Position numbers and translations under genes: made by a program
Notes under the pieces: generated by a model
The model's input: only the letters and a program-made list of their open reading frames with translations
Told to the model about the DNA's origin: nothing
Databases searched by the model: none
Part shown: in pieces, positions 1-8,253 of the stretch
Position numbering within the stretch: the first letter of the stretch is position 1
How the letters are laid out: every line of letters starts with the position of its first letter
Source: Streptomyces sp. SID9727
GTDB taxonomy: Bacteria > Actinomycetota > Actinomycetes > Streptomycetales > Streptomycetaceae
Length of the DNA stretch: 64,000 nucleotides
Direction: 5' to 3'
NCBI RefSeq assembly: GCF_010550605.1
Contig: NZ_JAAGNI010000403.1
Coordinates: 1 to 64,000, forward strand

Positions 1-1
1 G

Positions 2-568
2 GTCGCCGGGCAGCTCAAGGGCGGGGTCGGGACCGCGAGTGTCCTCCTGCCGTCCGGGCTCACCGTCGGCGCGCTCGTCGTGGTCAACGCGGCGGGGTCG
101 GTGCTCGATCCCCGTACGGGGGTGCTGTTCGGCGCGTACGGCGGCGAAGTGCCGGCCGTCGCCCCGCCGGCCGAGGTCCACGAGGCGGCGCGACGGCGCC
201 TGGCGGAGGCGTACGGCACCGGCGCGCGCGCCCCGCTCAACACCACGCTCGCCGTCGTCGCCACGGACGCCGCGCTGACCCGCGCGCAGGCGCAGAAGCT
301 GGCGGGCACCGCGCACGACGGCTTGGCGCGCGCCATCCGGCCCGTCCATCTGATGACCGACGGGGACACCGTGTTCGCGCTCGCCACCGGCCGGCGGGAC
401 CTGGACACGGAGGACCCCGTCGCGCTCAACCCGCTGCTCGCGGCGGGCGCGGAGGCGGTGACCCGGGCCATCGTGAAGGCGGTCCGTGCGGCGAAGGGCG
501 TCCGGGGCCGCGACGGCGGGGGCGCCTTCCCCTCGTACGAGGACCTCTACGGCCCGCCGCCCGCGTAG
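2..568 (+). CDS. P1 family peptidase (DmpA/S58-like), C-terminal part
   Basis: The 5' end lies outside the window; reading frame 2 is open from base 2 to the TAG at 568. The visible 188 residues contain the KGGVGTAS loop followed by VLLPSG, then the APLNTTLAVVATDA segment. In the P1/S58 Ntn-hydrolase family (DmpA, NylC, ThnT) the precursor cleaves itself before a Ser or Thr that becomes the nucleophile. The Asn-Thr pair at about 239-244 is the likely cleavage site here, by analogy with the NylC-type N/T bond. The family includes aminopeptidases and amide or ester hydrolases; the substrate cannot be told from sequence. The tail after the Ntn core ends in SYEDLYGPPPA. Confidence 0.85.
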   Translation, partial: VAGQLKGGVGTASVLLPSGLTVGALVVVNAAGSVLDPRTGVLFGAYGGEVPAVAPPAEVHEAARRRLAEAYGTGARAPLNTTLAVVATDAALTRAQAQKLAGTAHDGLARAIRPVHLMTDGDTVFALATGRRDLDTEDPVALNPLLAAGAEAVTRAIVKAVRAAKGVRGRDGGGAFPSYEDLYGPPPA

Positions 569-782
569 GGAAGCCCGGCCCGCGTGCGGGCACCCGGGCG
601 GAAGTCCGCGCCGTCGACGCACTCCACGTGGCCGCTCGGCCCGCGTGCGGAAGTCCGGGGCGGGGGCGCGGAACCTTCCGTGCGCCCCGTGCGTTTTTCT
701 CAACCCCGGTCCCGATGTCAGCCCCAGGGGCTACGTTATGCACGCACCAAGTCACACGCGGCGACGGCCTGGAGACAGCACC

Positions 783-1538
783 TTGAGCGATCCGTATGAG
801 ACGACCGAGCAGCACCTCGAGCGAATCCTGCGTCGGGCTCTCAATTCGTTCGACCTCCCCGACAGCACGGTGGAGCGGCTGGGCTCCGCGCTGACCCACA
901 GCAGTTCCCTGTACTCCTCGCACCACAGCGCCACCCTGCACCGCGAGACCTACCGCCACGCGTATCTGCTGAGCGACGGCTCCGCGCTGGTCCTGTGGGA
1001 GCTGGTGCACAGCGGTCCGCGCGGGGACGGCCATCCCGACACCCGGCAGCACGAGCTGTACGACGACGAGGCCGACGCCCACATCGCCGCCGCCCGGCTG
1101 ACCGGCAGCCTCTGGGACGTTCCCGGCTTCGGTGACGAGGAGGGGACCCAGGCCGACCTGGAGCTCATGTCGGCGCTGCTGGCCGCGCCCCCGGCCCCGC
1201 TCCCCCGGATGTACGCGCCGGACAACTCCGCGGACCACGCCCGCCGCGTGCTGCGCCGCGCGGAGAACGGCGACGTGCCCGGCGAGGAGACCGCCCGGCT
1301 GCTGCGGGCCGCGTTCGCGCACCACATCACGCAGGTCTTCGGCCGCCAGTGCCGGGTGGAGGGCCGGGACGCCGGCTTCACGCTGTACGAGCACGCGTTC
1401 CTGCTCCTCGACGGCAGCGAGACGAGCCTGTGGGAGGTCGAGCACACGGCGACGCCCGACGGCCGCCACATGTGCGAGGTGTACGGGGACGAGGAGACGG
1501 CGCGCTGTGCGATGGAGGCACGTACGCGCATCTGCTGA
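783..1538 (+). CDS. DUF6227 family protein
   Basis: A 251-residue Streptomyces protein that I recognise as DUF6227; no function is established. It has two related halves, each with an HRETYRHAYLL or YEHAFLLLDGS block followed by SxLWE(L/V)(V/E)H, which looks like an internal duplication. It is acidic and soluble with no signal peptide. I chose the TTG start at 783 (SDPYETTEQ) because GGAG sits 8 nt upstream and relatives begin at the same place. An ATG at 738, with AGGGG 7 nt upstream, would add 15 residues. It stands alone between the peptidase and the converging MFS gene. Confidence 0.75.
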   Translation: MSDPYETTEQHLERILRRALNSFDLPDSTVERLGSALTHSSSLYSSHHSATLHRETYRHAYLLSDGSALVLWELVHSGPRGDGHPDTRQHELYDDEADAHIAAARLTGSLWDVPGFGDEEGTQADLELMSALLAAPPAPLPRMYAPDNSADHARRVLRRAENGDVPGEETARLLRAAFAHHITQVFGRQCRVEGRDAGFTLYEHAFLLLDGSETSLWEVEHTATPDGRHMCEVYGDEETARCAMEARTRIC

Positions 1539-1615
1539 CCCGCCGCGCCGCATGCCGGTGCCCGCGTCCCTCGGGGGGACGCGGGCACGGTGACTCTGCC
1601 GCGTACGCCGTCGGA

Positions 1616-3136
1616 TCAGTGCGTGAGCACCGGCTCCTTGGCGGGCTCCGTCGCGTCGGGCTCGTCCTCCGCCGCGCCCTCGACGTGCTGCTTCGGCCTG
1701 GCCGGCAGGGCGAACATCACCACGAAGATCAGGACCAGCACCCCGGCCACCCACCACAGCGACCGCTCGAAGGCGTCCGCGAAGGCCGGGCCGACCTGCT
1801 CCGGGGTGAGCCGGTCGCCGATCGCCCCGTAGAAGACGACGGAGACGAGCCCGAGGCCCAGCGCGTTGCCCATCTGCTGCACGGTGTTGAAGAGGCCCGA
1901 GGCGGAACCGGAGTGCTCCTTGGGCACCTCGGACAGCACCGCGTCGGCCAGCGGCGCGACGATCAGGCCCATGCCGACGCCCATCACCACGAGAGGCAGT
2001 GCCATCTGCCAGGACGTGATGCCCATGCCGTAGTGGTCCGACTCCCAGATGTAGAGCAGCAGGCCGGCCGCCATGAGGAGCGCGCCCGTCTGGAGGACCT
2101 TGCGGCCGAAGCGGGGCACGAGCTTCTGTACGGAGAGGCCGGCGGCGACCGAGACGGAGACGGAGAACGGAACTCCGGTCAGGCCGGCCCGCAGGGCGCT
2201 CCAGCCGAGGCCCATCTGCATGTACAGGGTCCAGACCAGGAAGAAGATGCCGAGGCCGATGCCGAAGGTCAGCTGCACGGCGATCCCGGCGGCGAAGCTC
2301 CGGACCCGGAACAGCGACAGCTCGATCAGCGGCGATCCGTCCCGGCCGGCCTTGGCGCGCTCGAACAGCACGAGGACGAGGAAGACGAGGAGGCTCCCGG
2401 CCATCGACAGGTGGCCCCACAGCGGCCAGCCCAGCTCGCGGCCCCGGGTGAGGGGGTAGATGAGCATCAGCATGCCGAGCGTGACGAGGACGACGCCGAC
2501 CAGATCGAGGCGGAGCGCCCGGGGCGACTTGGACTCGGTGATGAACCTGCTGCCCAGGATCAGGCCGAGGACGCCGACGGGCAGGTTGATCAGGAAGATC
2601 GGGCGCCATTCGAGACCCGCGATGTTCCACTCGGTCAGCAGCGCGCCCAGCAGGGGTCCGGAGACCGCGCCGAGGCCGACGATCGCGCCGAAGAGGCCGA
2701 AGACCTTGCCGCGCTCGTGGGCGGGGAAGGTGGCGTGGACGATCGACAGCACCTGGGGCACCATCAGGGCGGCCGTCGCGCCCTGGAGGAGGCGGGAGGC
2801 GACGAGCATCTCCGGGTTCGCGGCGAATCCGCAGAGCGCGGAGGCGAGGGTGAAGCCTCCTATGCCGATGAGGAACAGCCGCTTGCGGCCGTAGATGTCA
2901 CCGAGCCGGCCGCCGGTGATGAGCCCGGCGGCGAAGGCCAGGGCGTATCCGGCGACGATCCACTGGACCGAGCTGAACGAGGCGCCGGTGTCCCGCTCGA
3001 TGCTGGGGATGGCGATGTTGACGATCGTGACGTCGACCAGGTCCATGAAGGCCGCGGTCATCACGATGGCCAGGGCGAACCACCTGCGGCGGTCGGAAGG
3101 AGCCGCAGGAGACGGCAGTGGTGCGGAGGAAGTCAT
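1616..3136 (-). CDS. MFS transporter, DHA2 (14-TM drug efflux) family
   Basis: A membrane protein of about 506 residues with the DHA2 pattern: the first helix carries AAFMDLVDVTIVNIAIPSI, motif A is GGRLGDIYGRKR, and motif C-like glycines lie in GAIVGLGAVSGPLLG. Fourteen hydrophobic segments can be traced, which fits proton-driven drug export; the substrate is unknown. The C-tail is charged (EGAAEDEPDATEPAKEP). I start at ATG 3136 (MTSSAP) instead of seven codons upstream. There is no Shine-Dalgarno, but TACATT lies 6 nt before the ATG, so the mRNA may be leaderless. It is divergent from the WYL regulator at 3199, which probably controls it. Confidence 0.87.
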   Translation of the reverse strand: MTSSAPLPSPAAPSDRRRWFALAIVMTAAFMDLVDVTIVNIAIPSIERDTGASFSSVQWIVAGYALAFAAGLITGGRLGDIYGRKRLFLIGIGGFTLASALCGFAANPEMLVASRLLQGATAALMVPQVLSIVHATFPAHERGKVFGLFGAIVGLGAVSGPLLGALLTEWNIAGLEWRPIFLINLPVGVLGLILGSRFITESKSPRALRLDLVGVVLVTLGMLMLIYPLTRGRELGWPLWGHLSMAGSLLVFLVLVLFERAKAGRDGSPLIELSLFRVRSFAAGIAVQLTFGIGLGIFFLVWTLYMQMGLGWSALRAGLTGVPFSVSVSVAAGLSVQKLVPRFGRKVLQTGALLMAAGLLLYIWESDHYGMGITSWQMALPLVVMGVGMGLIVAPLADAVLSEVPKEHSGSASGLFNTVQQMGNALGLGLVSVVFYGAIGDRLTPEQVGPAFADAFERSLWWVAGVLVLIFVVMFALPARPKQHVEGAAEDEPDATEPAKEPVLTH

Positions 3137-3164
3137 GGAAAGAATGTAAACAGTCAATAGGACA

Positions 3165-3174
3165 GGTCATGACC
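3165..3174. promoter_or_regulatory. Perfect palindrome between the MFS and WYL genes
   Basis: GGTCATGACC is a 10-bp perfect palindrome in the 62-bp space between the divergent MFS and WYL-regulator genes. It overlaps the expected -35 region of the MFS promoter (possible -10 TACATT just before the MFS ATG). It is a plausible operator for the regulator; binding is inferred from position only. Confidence 0.35.
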
Positions 3175-3198
3175 CATTGGGCGCGCATCCTGGGTGAC

Positions 3199-4179
3199 AT
3201 GACCGATACCCCGGCACGACTGCTGAATCTGCTGTCACTGCTCCAGACACCGCGCGAGTGGCCGGGCAGCGAGCTGGCCGAGCGGCTGGCCGTCAGCCCG
3301 CGCACGATCCGCCGCGACATCGACCGCCTGCGCGACCTCGGCTATCCGGTCGAGGCGTCGCGCGGTTCGGTGGGCGGCTACCGGCTCGTGGCGGGCACCG
3401 CCATGCCGCCGCTGCTCCTGGACGACGAGGAGGCGGTCGCCATCGCGGTGGGGCTGCGGGCCGGCGCCGGCCACGCCATCGAGGGCGTGGACGAGGCGTC
3501 CGTCCGGGCGCTGGCCAAGCTGGAGCAGGTGCTGCCGTCCCGGCTGCGCCACCGGGTCTCCACGCTCCAGAACGCGACGGTCCCGCTGGCCCGGGGCGAC
3601 GGTTCGACCATCGACCCGCAGACCCTGACCGTGATGGCCTCGGCGGTCACCGGCCGGGAGCGGCTGCGCTTCGCGTACCGGGCGGGCGACGGCGCCGAGT
3701 CGCGGCGCCAGGTGGAGCCGTACCGGCTGGTGAGCACCGGCTGGCGCTGGTACCTGGTGGCGTACGACCTGGGGCGCGAGGCGTGGCGCACCTTCCGGGT
3801 GGACCGGGTCAGCGAGCCGTTCGCGACCGGGGCCCGGTTCGCGCCGAGGGAGTTGCCCGAGGGGGACGCGGCGGAGTTCCTGTCGAGTTCGATGGCGCGC
3901 CGCCAGCCCGAGATCGAGGTGGAGGTGAGTTTCGCGGCGCCGCCGGAATTCGTCGCGTCGCGGCTGCACGGCCGGATGGGGCCGCTGGAACCGGAGGGCG
4001 AGGGCGGCTGCCGGCTGCGGACCGTGCTGCGTGACCAGCTGGAGTGGGTGGCGGTGCGGCTGGCGATGGTGGACTGCGAGTTCACCGTGCACCGGCCGCC
4101 GCAGCTGGTGGCGTACGTGGCGGATCTGGGCGGCCGACTCAGCCGCGCGGGGTCCGGCGGGGAGCCGGGTGGGGCGTGA
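3199..4179 (+). CDS. YafY-type transcriptional regulator (HTH + WYL domain)
   Basis: A 326-residue regulator. An N-terminal DeoR-like helix-turn-helix (residues 1-60, SELAERLAVSPRTIRRDIDRL) is followed by a linker with the VGGYRL turn. A WYL domain lies around residues 140-215 (YRLVSTGWRWYLVAYDL). A C-terminal extension (WCX) follows. WYL domains are thought to bind ligands or nucleic acids. The gene is divergent from the DHA2 efflux pump, the usual arrangement for a local regulator of an exporter. The ATG at 3199 leaves a short leader; the open frame extends upstream to 3118, but that stretch overlaps the divergent gene. Confidence 0.85.
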   Translation: MTDTPARLLNLLSLLQTPREWPGSELAERLAVSPRTIRRDIDRLRDLGYPVEASRGSVGGYRLVAGTAMPPLLLDDEEAVAIAVGLRAGAGHAIEGVDEASVRALAKLEQVLPSRLRHRVSTLQNATVPLARGDGSTIDPQTLTVMASAVTGRERLRFAYRAGDGAESRRQVEPYRLVSTGWRWYLVAYDLGREAWRTFRVDRVSEPFATGARFAPRELPEGDAAEFLSSSMARRQPEIEVEVSFAAPPEFVASRLHGRMGPLEPEGEGGCRLRTVLRDQLEWVAVRLAMVDCEFTVHRPPQLVAYVADLGGRLSRAGSGGEPGGA

Positions 4180-4200
4180 AAGGGCCGCGCGTAAATGAAT

Positions 4201-4236
4201 GAGCCCCGGCGCCAGGGGGGGTGGGCGCCGGGACTC
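4201..4236. terminator. Bidirectional terminator between the WYL regulator and hrdD
   Basis: GAGCCCCGGCGCC (4201-4213) pairs with GGCGCCGGGACTC (4224-4236) with one mismatch across a 10-nt G-rich loop. It lies between the convergent ends of the WYL gene (4179) and hrdD (4290), so it can serve both. Confidence 0.7.
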
Positions 4237-4289
4237 AGCTTCAGGGGGCCGGGTGAAGCGGCCCAATTCGGAGGTTACTGGACTCCGGC

Positions 4290-5288
4290 TCAGGCCGCAG
4301 CGTCAAAGCCCGTGTCGTGAGCCATTCGCTTCAATTCGAGCAGCGCGTGCTTCTCGATCTGGCGGATGCGCTCGCGGGTGAGGCCGTGTTCCTTGCCGAC
4401 CTCGGTGAGTGTGCGCTCGCGGCCGTCCTCGATGCCGTACCGCATGCGGATGATCGACGCGGTGCGGTCGTCCAGCTTGCCGATCAGCTCCTCCAGCTCC
4501 TCGCTGCGCAGCAGCGTGAGCACGGACTGCTCGGGCGAGATGGCGGAGGTGTCCTCCAGGAGGTCGCCGAACTGCGTGTCGCCCTCGTCGTCCACGGACA
4601 TGTTGAGGCTGACCGGGTCGCGGGCCCAGTCCAGGACGTCGCCGACGCGTCCCGGGGTGGAGCCCAGCTCGGCGGCGATCTCGGCGTGCTCCGGGTCGCG
4701 GCCGTTCTCCCGGTTGAACTCGCGCTGCACCCGGCGGATGCGGCCCAGCTCCTCCACGAGGTGGACGGGGAGCCGGATCGTGCGCGACTGGTCCGCTATG
4801 GAGCGCGTGATGGCCTGGCGGATCCACCAGGTGGCGTACGTGGAGAACTTGAAGCCCTTGGCGTAGTCGAACTTCTCGACCGCGCGCACCAGGCCCGCGT
4901 TGCCCTCCTGGATCAGGTCGAGCAGGGGGAGCCCGGCGCGCGGGTAGCGGCGGGCGACGGCGACGACGAGACGGAGGTTGGAGCGGATGAACACGTCCTT
5001 GGCGCGCTCGCCCTCGGCGACCAGCGCCTCCAGCTCCTCGCGCGAGGCGCCGCCCGCGTCGCTCTCCACCTGGCCGTCGAGGATCTGGCGCGCGTAGACA
5101 CCGGCCTCGACCGCCTGGGAGAGGTCGACCTCCTTGGCGGCGTCGAGCAGCGGCGTACGCGCTATCTCGTCCAGGTACATGCCGACCAGGTCGCGATCGG
5201 CGATCTCTCCGCCCACGGCGCGAACACTGCTCGCCCGGTTGGTCCCGCCGGTGGCGGACGAACGACGGGCGACGGCACGGGTTGCCAT
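4290..5288 (-). CDS. hrdD: RNA polymerase sigma factor HrdD (group 2, sigma-70)
   Basis: A 332-residue sigma factor, the length known for HrdD. Its N-terminus MATRAVARRSSATGG matches that protein. Region 1.2 (DLVGMYLDEIARTPLL) and region 2 (RSNLRLVVAVARRYP, LDLIQEGNAGLVRAVEKFDY, FSTYATWWIRQAI) are intact. Region 3 follows, then region 4 with the HTH TLTEVGKEHGLTRERIRQIE. The large region 1.1 of primary sigma factors is absent, as expected for a non-essential group 2 factor. The ATG at 5288 has AGGGAG about 6 nt upstream; the longer frame to 5387 runs through the promoter. A SigR-type promoter lies about 62 nt upstream, so expression under thiol stress is expected. Confidence 0.95.
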   Translation of the reverse strand: MATRAVARRSSATGGTNRASSVRAVGGEIADRDLVGMYLDEIARTPLLDAAKEVDLSQAVEAGVYARQILDGQVESDAGGASREELEALVAEGERAKDVFIRSNLRLVVAVARRYPRAGLPLLDLIQEGNAGLVRAVEKFDYAKGFKFSTYATWWIRQAITRSIADQSRTIRLPVHLVEELGRIRRVQREFNRENGRDPEHAEIAAELGSTPGRVGDVLDWARDPVSLNMSVDDEGDTQFGDLLEDTSAISPEQSVLTLLRSEELEELIGKLDDRTASIIRMRYGIEDGRERTLTEVGKEHGLTRERIRQIEKHALLELKRMAHDTGFDAAA

Positions 5289-5314
5289 GCGTGCTCCCTT
5301 GCTGAGTAGGTCGC

Positions 5315-5332
5315 GACACCCTTTCGGGTGCC
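5315..5332 (-). promoter_or_regulatory. Stem-loop in the hrdD leader
   Basis: On the hrdD mRNA, GGCACCC pairs with GGGTGTC around a GAAA tetraloop, about 27 nt upstream of the start codon and just upstream of the ribosome binding site. It could affect leader stability; no function is shown. Confidence 0.4.
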
Positions 5333-5349
5333 CTGCATCCGATGGAAAC

Positions 5350-5376
5350 AACGACTGGAATCCGGACAGAATTCCC
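5350..5376 (-). promoter_or_regulatory. SigR-type promoter of hrdD
   Basis: Read on the minus strand, GGGAAT (5376-5371) is followed by exactly 18 nt and then GTT (5352-5350). This is the GGGAAT-N18-GTT consensus of the thiol-oxidative-stress sigma factor SigR. hrdD is a known SigR target in Streptomyces coelicolor. The leader to the ATG is about 55-60 nt. Confidence 0.85.
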
Positions 5377-5504
5377 ATGCCTGGCATTCAATTTCGCGAT
5401 CATGCAGTACCCTGTCCGGCCACCGGGGCGGGCGCATGCCGCAGCCAGGCACGTCCGTGCTGGTCAGGCCGGGTACCCGGGTCGCTTCGGGGCCCCTCGA
5501 CACC

Positions 5505-5533
5505 CCCGTACCCCGGAAGACGCCGGGTACGGG
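5505..5533. repeat. Inverted repeat in the hrdD/questin-oxidase intergenic region
   Basis: CCCGTACCCCGG (5505-5516) pairs with CCGGGTACGGG (5523-5533) with one bulged base. It lies in the 377-bp gap between the divergent hrdD and the questin-oxidase-like gene. Besides this and the SigR promoter I see only GC-rich sequence in the gap and no small gene. It may be a protein-binding site or an RNA hairpin. Confidence 0.35.
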
Positions 5534-5665
5534 TCGCCGGTTGCCCGGACCTCTGTCCGGGGACCCGGTCCGCCGGCCCCCGGTCCGGAGACCTAGGCCC
5601 CATGCCCGGGGCTTTGGGACCGCAGTCCGTTACCGGGCGTGCACGCGGTGCATAGCGTCCATGCC

Positions 5666-6712
5666 ATGACCGAGACGACGCATGGCACCGACCCCCGCAC
5701 CACCGGCACGCTCGACGAGGCCCTGGAGCGGCTGCACTCCTTTGGCCCCGAGCGCGACGGCTGGCTGTCCAATCACGCGCCCATGGCCGTGGAGGCCCTG
5801 GTCCGCAACGGCCAGGCGGCCACCGTGCACCGCTGGCTCGACCACTACCGGGAGAAGCTGGAGGACATGCCGGACCGTTTCGCCGAGGTCACCCCGGCGA
5901 ACTGGCAGGAGGCCCTGGGCGACCCCCGCCGCATCGCCGACTGGGCTGCGTACTTCGAGCGGGAGACCACCGGCCGCCCCTGGCGCGACGTGCTCGCCGA
6001 GTGGTGGCCCCGGCTGCTCCCGGGCATCGCGGGCGGCGCCACGCATCCGGTGATCCGGGTCGGCCACAGCGTGCGGACCCTGCTGACGGCCGAGGAGAGC
6101 GGCCCCCGCGTCAGGGAGCTGGCCCACGCGCTCGGCTATTGGGCGGCCCGCCATCAGCCGCTTCCCGCGCCCGCCCCGCTCGCCCCGGTCCGGGCCGCCG
6201 GCGCCGCCCTGGACGCCGTGCCCCGGGTGCCTGCCCAGACCGGCGGCATCCAGGCCCGGCTGGCCGGGATCACGGCGTTCCCGCAGTGGCGGGGCGCGGC
6301 GGCGACCGACCCGGACGAGGCGCGCGCCGGTCTGGAGGAGCTGGTGGAGGCCGCCGTCCACCGCTATGCGCGGTACGGGCACGGTGCGCCGGTGATGCTG
6401 GTGCACACGGCGACCGCGCCCAATGCCGTACTGCGGACGCTGCCGGCGCTGCCGCGCGAGCTGTGGGCGCCGAGCGCGGCGGCCGCGTGGACGGCGAGCG
6501 CGGCGGTGACCGCCGCGTACTCCCCCGCCGAGGCTGCCGTTCTCCCGGCCGGGTACGGGGCGTCGCTCACGGCCGACGAGGTGTTCGCGCGGGCGGCGGC
6601 GCACGGCGACGACCACACCATCAAGTTCGCGGACACCGCGCTGGACGTGGGCGGCGCGCCGGCCCTGGCGGCGGCGCTGCGCGCGGTGGAGCTGAACCCT
6701 CCGGTGCTGTGA
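5666..6712 (+). CDS. Questin oxidase family protein
   Basis: A 348-residue protein of the questin oxidase-like family (PF14027/DUF4243). Landmarks are TLDEALERLHSFGPERDGW, LSNHAPMAVEALVRNGQA, VHRWLDHYREKLEDMP, and the histidine-rich GGATHPVIRVGHSVRTL and HGDDHTIKFADTAL. In fungi the family contains a Baeyer-Villiger-type oxygenase opening an anthraquinone ring; in Streptomyces the substrate is unknown. It is mostly alpha-helical with no signal peptide. ATG 5666 is chosen because the nine upstream codons have no ribosome site. It converges on the dioxygenase gene with a 19-bp gap. Confidence 0.8.
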   Translation: MTETTHGTDPRTTGTLDEALERLHSFGPERDGWLSNHAPMAVEALVRNGQAATVHRWLDHYREKLEDMPDRFAEVTPANWQEALGDPRRIADWAAYFERETTGRPWRDVLAEWWPRLLPGIAGGATHPVIRVGHSVRTLLTAEESGPRVRELAHALGYWAARHQPLPAPAPLAPVRAAGAALDAVPRVPAQTGGIQARLAGITAFPQWRGAAATDPDEARAGLEELVEAAVHRYARYGHGAPVMLVHTATAPNAVLRTLPALPRELWAPSAAAAWTASAAVTAAYSPAEAAVLPAGYGASLTADEVFARAAAHGDDHTIKFADTALDVGGAPALAAALRAVELNPPVL

Positions 6713-6731
6713 CGCCGCACCGGTAGAAGCA

Positions 6732-7514
6732 TCAGCCGTACTGCACCGAGCGCTTCGCCAGCCCCATCCAGAAGCCGTCGATGACGCTGCGCCCCCGGCC
6801 GAGCTCCTGCTCGGCGGCGCCCAGTGTGACGAAGAGCGGGGCGAAGTGCTCGGTGCGCGGGTGTGCCAGGCGGCCCGCCGGGGACTTGTGCTCGAAGTCC
6901 AGGAGCGCGTCGATGTCCTGCGCCCGGAGTGCGCGGTCGCCCCAGTCGTCGAACTCCGCCGACCAGCCGGGGACGCCGCCGCCCGTGTGGCGCAGCGCGG
7001 CGAGGTTGTGCGTGAAGAAGCCGCTGCCGATGATCAGGACGCCCTCGTCGCGCAGCGGCGCCAGCTTGCGCCCGATGTCCATCAGCTTCTGCGGGTCGAG
7101 CGTCGGCAGGGAGATCTGGAGTACCGGGATGTCGGCGTCCGGGAACATCTCGACCAGCGGGACGTACGCGCCATGGTCGAGGCCGCGGTCCGGGATGTCC
7201 TGGACCGGCGTACCGGCGCCGCGCAGCAGTTTGCGGACGCTCTCGGCGAGCCGCGGGGCGCCGGGGGCGGCGTACCGCACCTGGTAGTAGTGCTCGGGGA
7301 AGCCCCAGAAGTCGTACACCAGCGGGAGCGTCTCGGTGGCGCCGAGCGCGAGCGGGGCCTCCTCCCAGTGCGCGGACACCATGAGGACGGCGGTGGGGCG
7401 GGGCAGCTCCGCCGACCAGGCGGCCAGCTCGCCGGGCCAGACGGGGTCGTCGGCGAGCGGCGGGGCTCCGTGGGAGAGGTAGAGGGCGGGCATGCGCTCC
7501 GCGGTGATTGTCAT
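6732..7514 (-). CDS. Extradiol aromatic ring-opening dioxygenase (LigB/DODA-type)
   Basis: A 260-residue class III extradiol dioxygenase-like protein of the YgiD/DODA family. Metal-ligand histidines are seen in YLSHGAPPL near the N-terminus, VSAHWE at about residue 50, and LDHGAYVPL at about 115. GSGFFTHNL lies at about 168. The family opens catechol-type rings or acts on DOPA; the substrate is not evident. It starts at ATG 7514. It is divergent from a MarR regulator, with paired inverted repeats in between, suggesting induction by a phenolic or other small-molecule ligand. Confidence 0.87.
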   Translation of the reverse strand: MTITAERMPALYLSHGAPPLADDPVWPGELAAWSAELPRPTAVLMVSAHWEEAPLALGATETLPLVYDFWGFPEHYYQVRYAAPGAPRLAESVRKLLRGAGTPVQDIPDRGLDHGAYVPLVEMFPDADIPVLQISLPTLDPQKLMDIGRKLAPLRDEGVLIIGSGFFTHNLAALRHTGGGVPGWSAEFDDWGDRALRAQDIDALLDFEHKSPAGRLAHPRTEHFAPLFVTLGAAEQELGRGRSVIDGFWMGLAKRSVQYG

Positions 7515-7535
7515 GACACTCCCCAACTGCGGCTA

Positions 7536-7612
7536 CTCAAGGTAATTCTTCTGTAGAGGGCTTGAGGGCTTCGACAGGAAAGATTCTTTAATCTTCAAGC
7601 TCCTACCTTGAG
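7536..7612. promoter_or_regulatory. Inverted repeats in the dioxygenase/MarR control region
   Basis: Two inverted repeats lie between the divergent genes: CTCAAGGTA (7536-7544) with TACCTTGAG (7604-7612), and AAGATT (7580-7585) with AATCTT (7590-7595). The region is AT-rich for this genome. These are candidate MarR operators over back-to-back promoters; no binding data exist. Confidence 0.5.
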
Positions 7613-7657
7613 AGACCTTAGCTCTATCTAGTTCAACTTTCAAGAAAAGGTCGTACA

Positions 7658-8170
7658 GTGGAGTACATGACCACGGCATCAACCGGTGCGCCGCTCTGGC
7701 TCACCGACGAAGAACAATGCGTCTGGCGCGCGTATCTGCACGCCACCACGCTTCTGGAGGATCACCTCGACCGCCAGTTGCAGGCCGATGCCGGCATGCC
7801 GCACATCTACTACGGCCTGCTCGTCCAGCTCTCCCAGGCGCCCCGGCACCGCATGCGGATGACCGAACTGGCCAGGAACGCCAAGATCACCCGATCCCGC
7901 CTCTCCCACGCGGTCGCCCGGCTGGAGAAGAGCGGCTGGGTGCGCCGCGAGGACTGCCCCTCCGACAAGCGCGGCCAGAACGCCGTCCTCACCGACGAGG
8001 GCCACGCCATGCTGCGCCGCTCCGCCCCCGGCCATGTGAAGGCCGTCCGCCAGGCGATGTTCGACCGCCTCACGCCCGAGCAGGTGCGCTCGCTGGGCGA
8101 GATCATGCAGGTCCTGGCGGCCGGGCTCCAGCCGGAGGGCACGGACGCCGACCTCCCCTGGCTGCGCTGA
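7658..8170 (+). CDS. MarR family transcriptional regulator
   Basis: A 170-residue winged-helix MarR protein: dimerisation helix WRAYLHATTLLEDHLDRQLQ, recognition region MTELARNAKITRSRLSHAVARLEKSGWV, wing REDCPSDKRGQNAVLTDEG, and C-terminal dimer helices. The GTG at 7658 has GAAAAGG 7 nt upstream; ATG 7667 (MTTAS) is an alternative with GGAG only 3 nt away. It probably represses the divergent ring-opening dioxygenase and itself through the inverted repeats between them. Confidence 0.88.
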   Translation: MEYMTTASTGAPLWLTDEEQCVWRAYLHATTLLEDHLDRQLQADAGMPHIYYGLLVQLSQAPRHRMRMTELARNAKITRSRLSHAVARLEKSGWVRREDCPSDKRGQNAVLTDEGHAMLRRSAPGHVKAVRQAMFDRLTPEQVRSLGEIMQVLAAGLQPEGTDADLPWLR

Positions 8171-8189
8171 GCCACCGCCCCCGGCGCAC

Positions 8190-8229
8190 TTCTGCCCCGG
8201 TCCTCTCGTACGAGGGAACCGGGGCAGAA
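8190..8229. terminator. Bidirectional terminator between MarR and MFS genes
   Basis: TTCTGCCCCGGT (8190-8201) pairs perfectly with ACCGGGGCAGAA (8218-8229); the loop holds the palindrome CTCGTACGAG. It sits between the convergent stops at 8170 and 8254. Confidence 0.8.
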
Positions 8230-8253
8230 ACGCATCCGCGCGGGCGGCCGGGG

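Noticed and set aside
426..2630. A 734-codon minus-strand open frame over the peptidase end, DUF6227 and MFS genes
   Set aside because: Arg/Pro-rich shadow of genes with clear family matches; its parts switch composition at each real gene boundary.
1349..3160. A 603-codon plus-strand open frame opposite the first MFS gene
   Set aside because: Composition (Gly/Glu/Asp/Gln/Arg) is that of an antisense frame in GC-rich DNA; the opposite strand encodes a proper 14-TM transporter.
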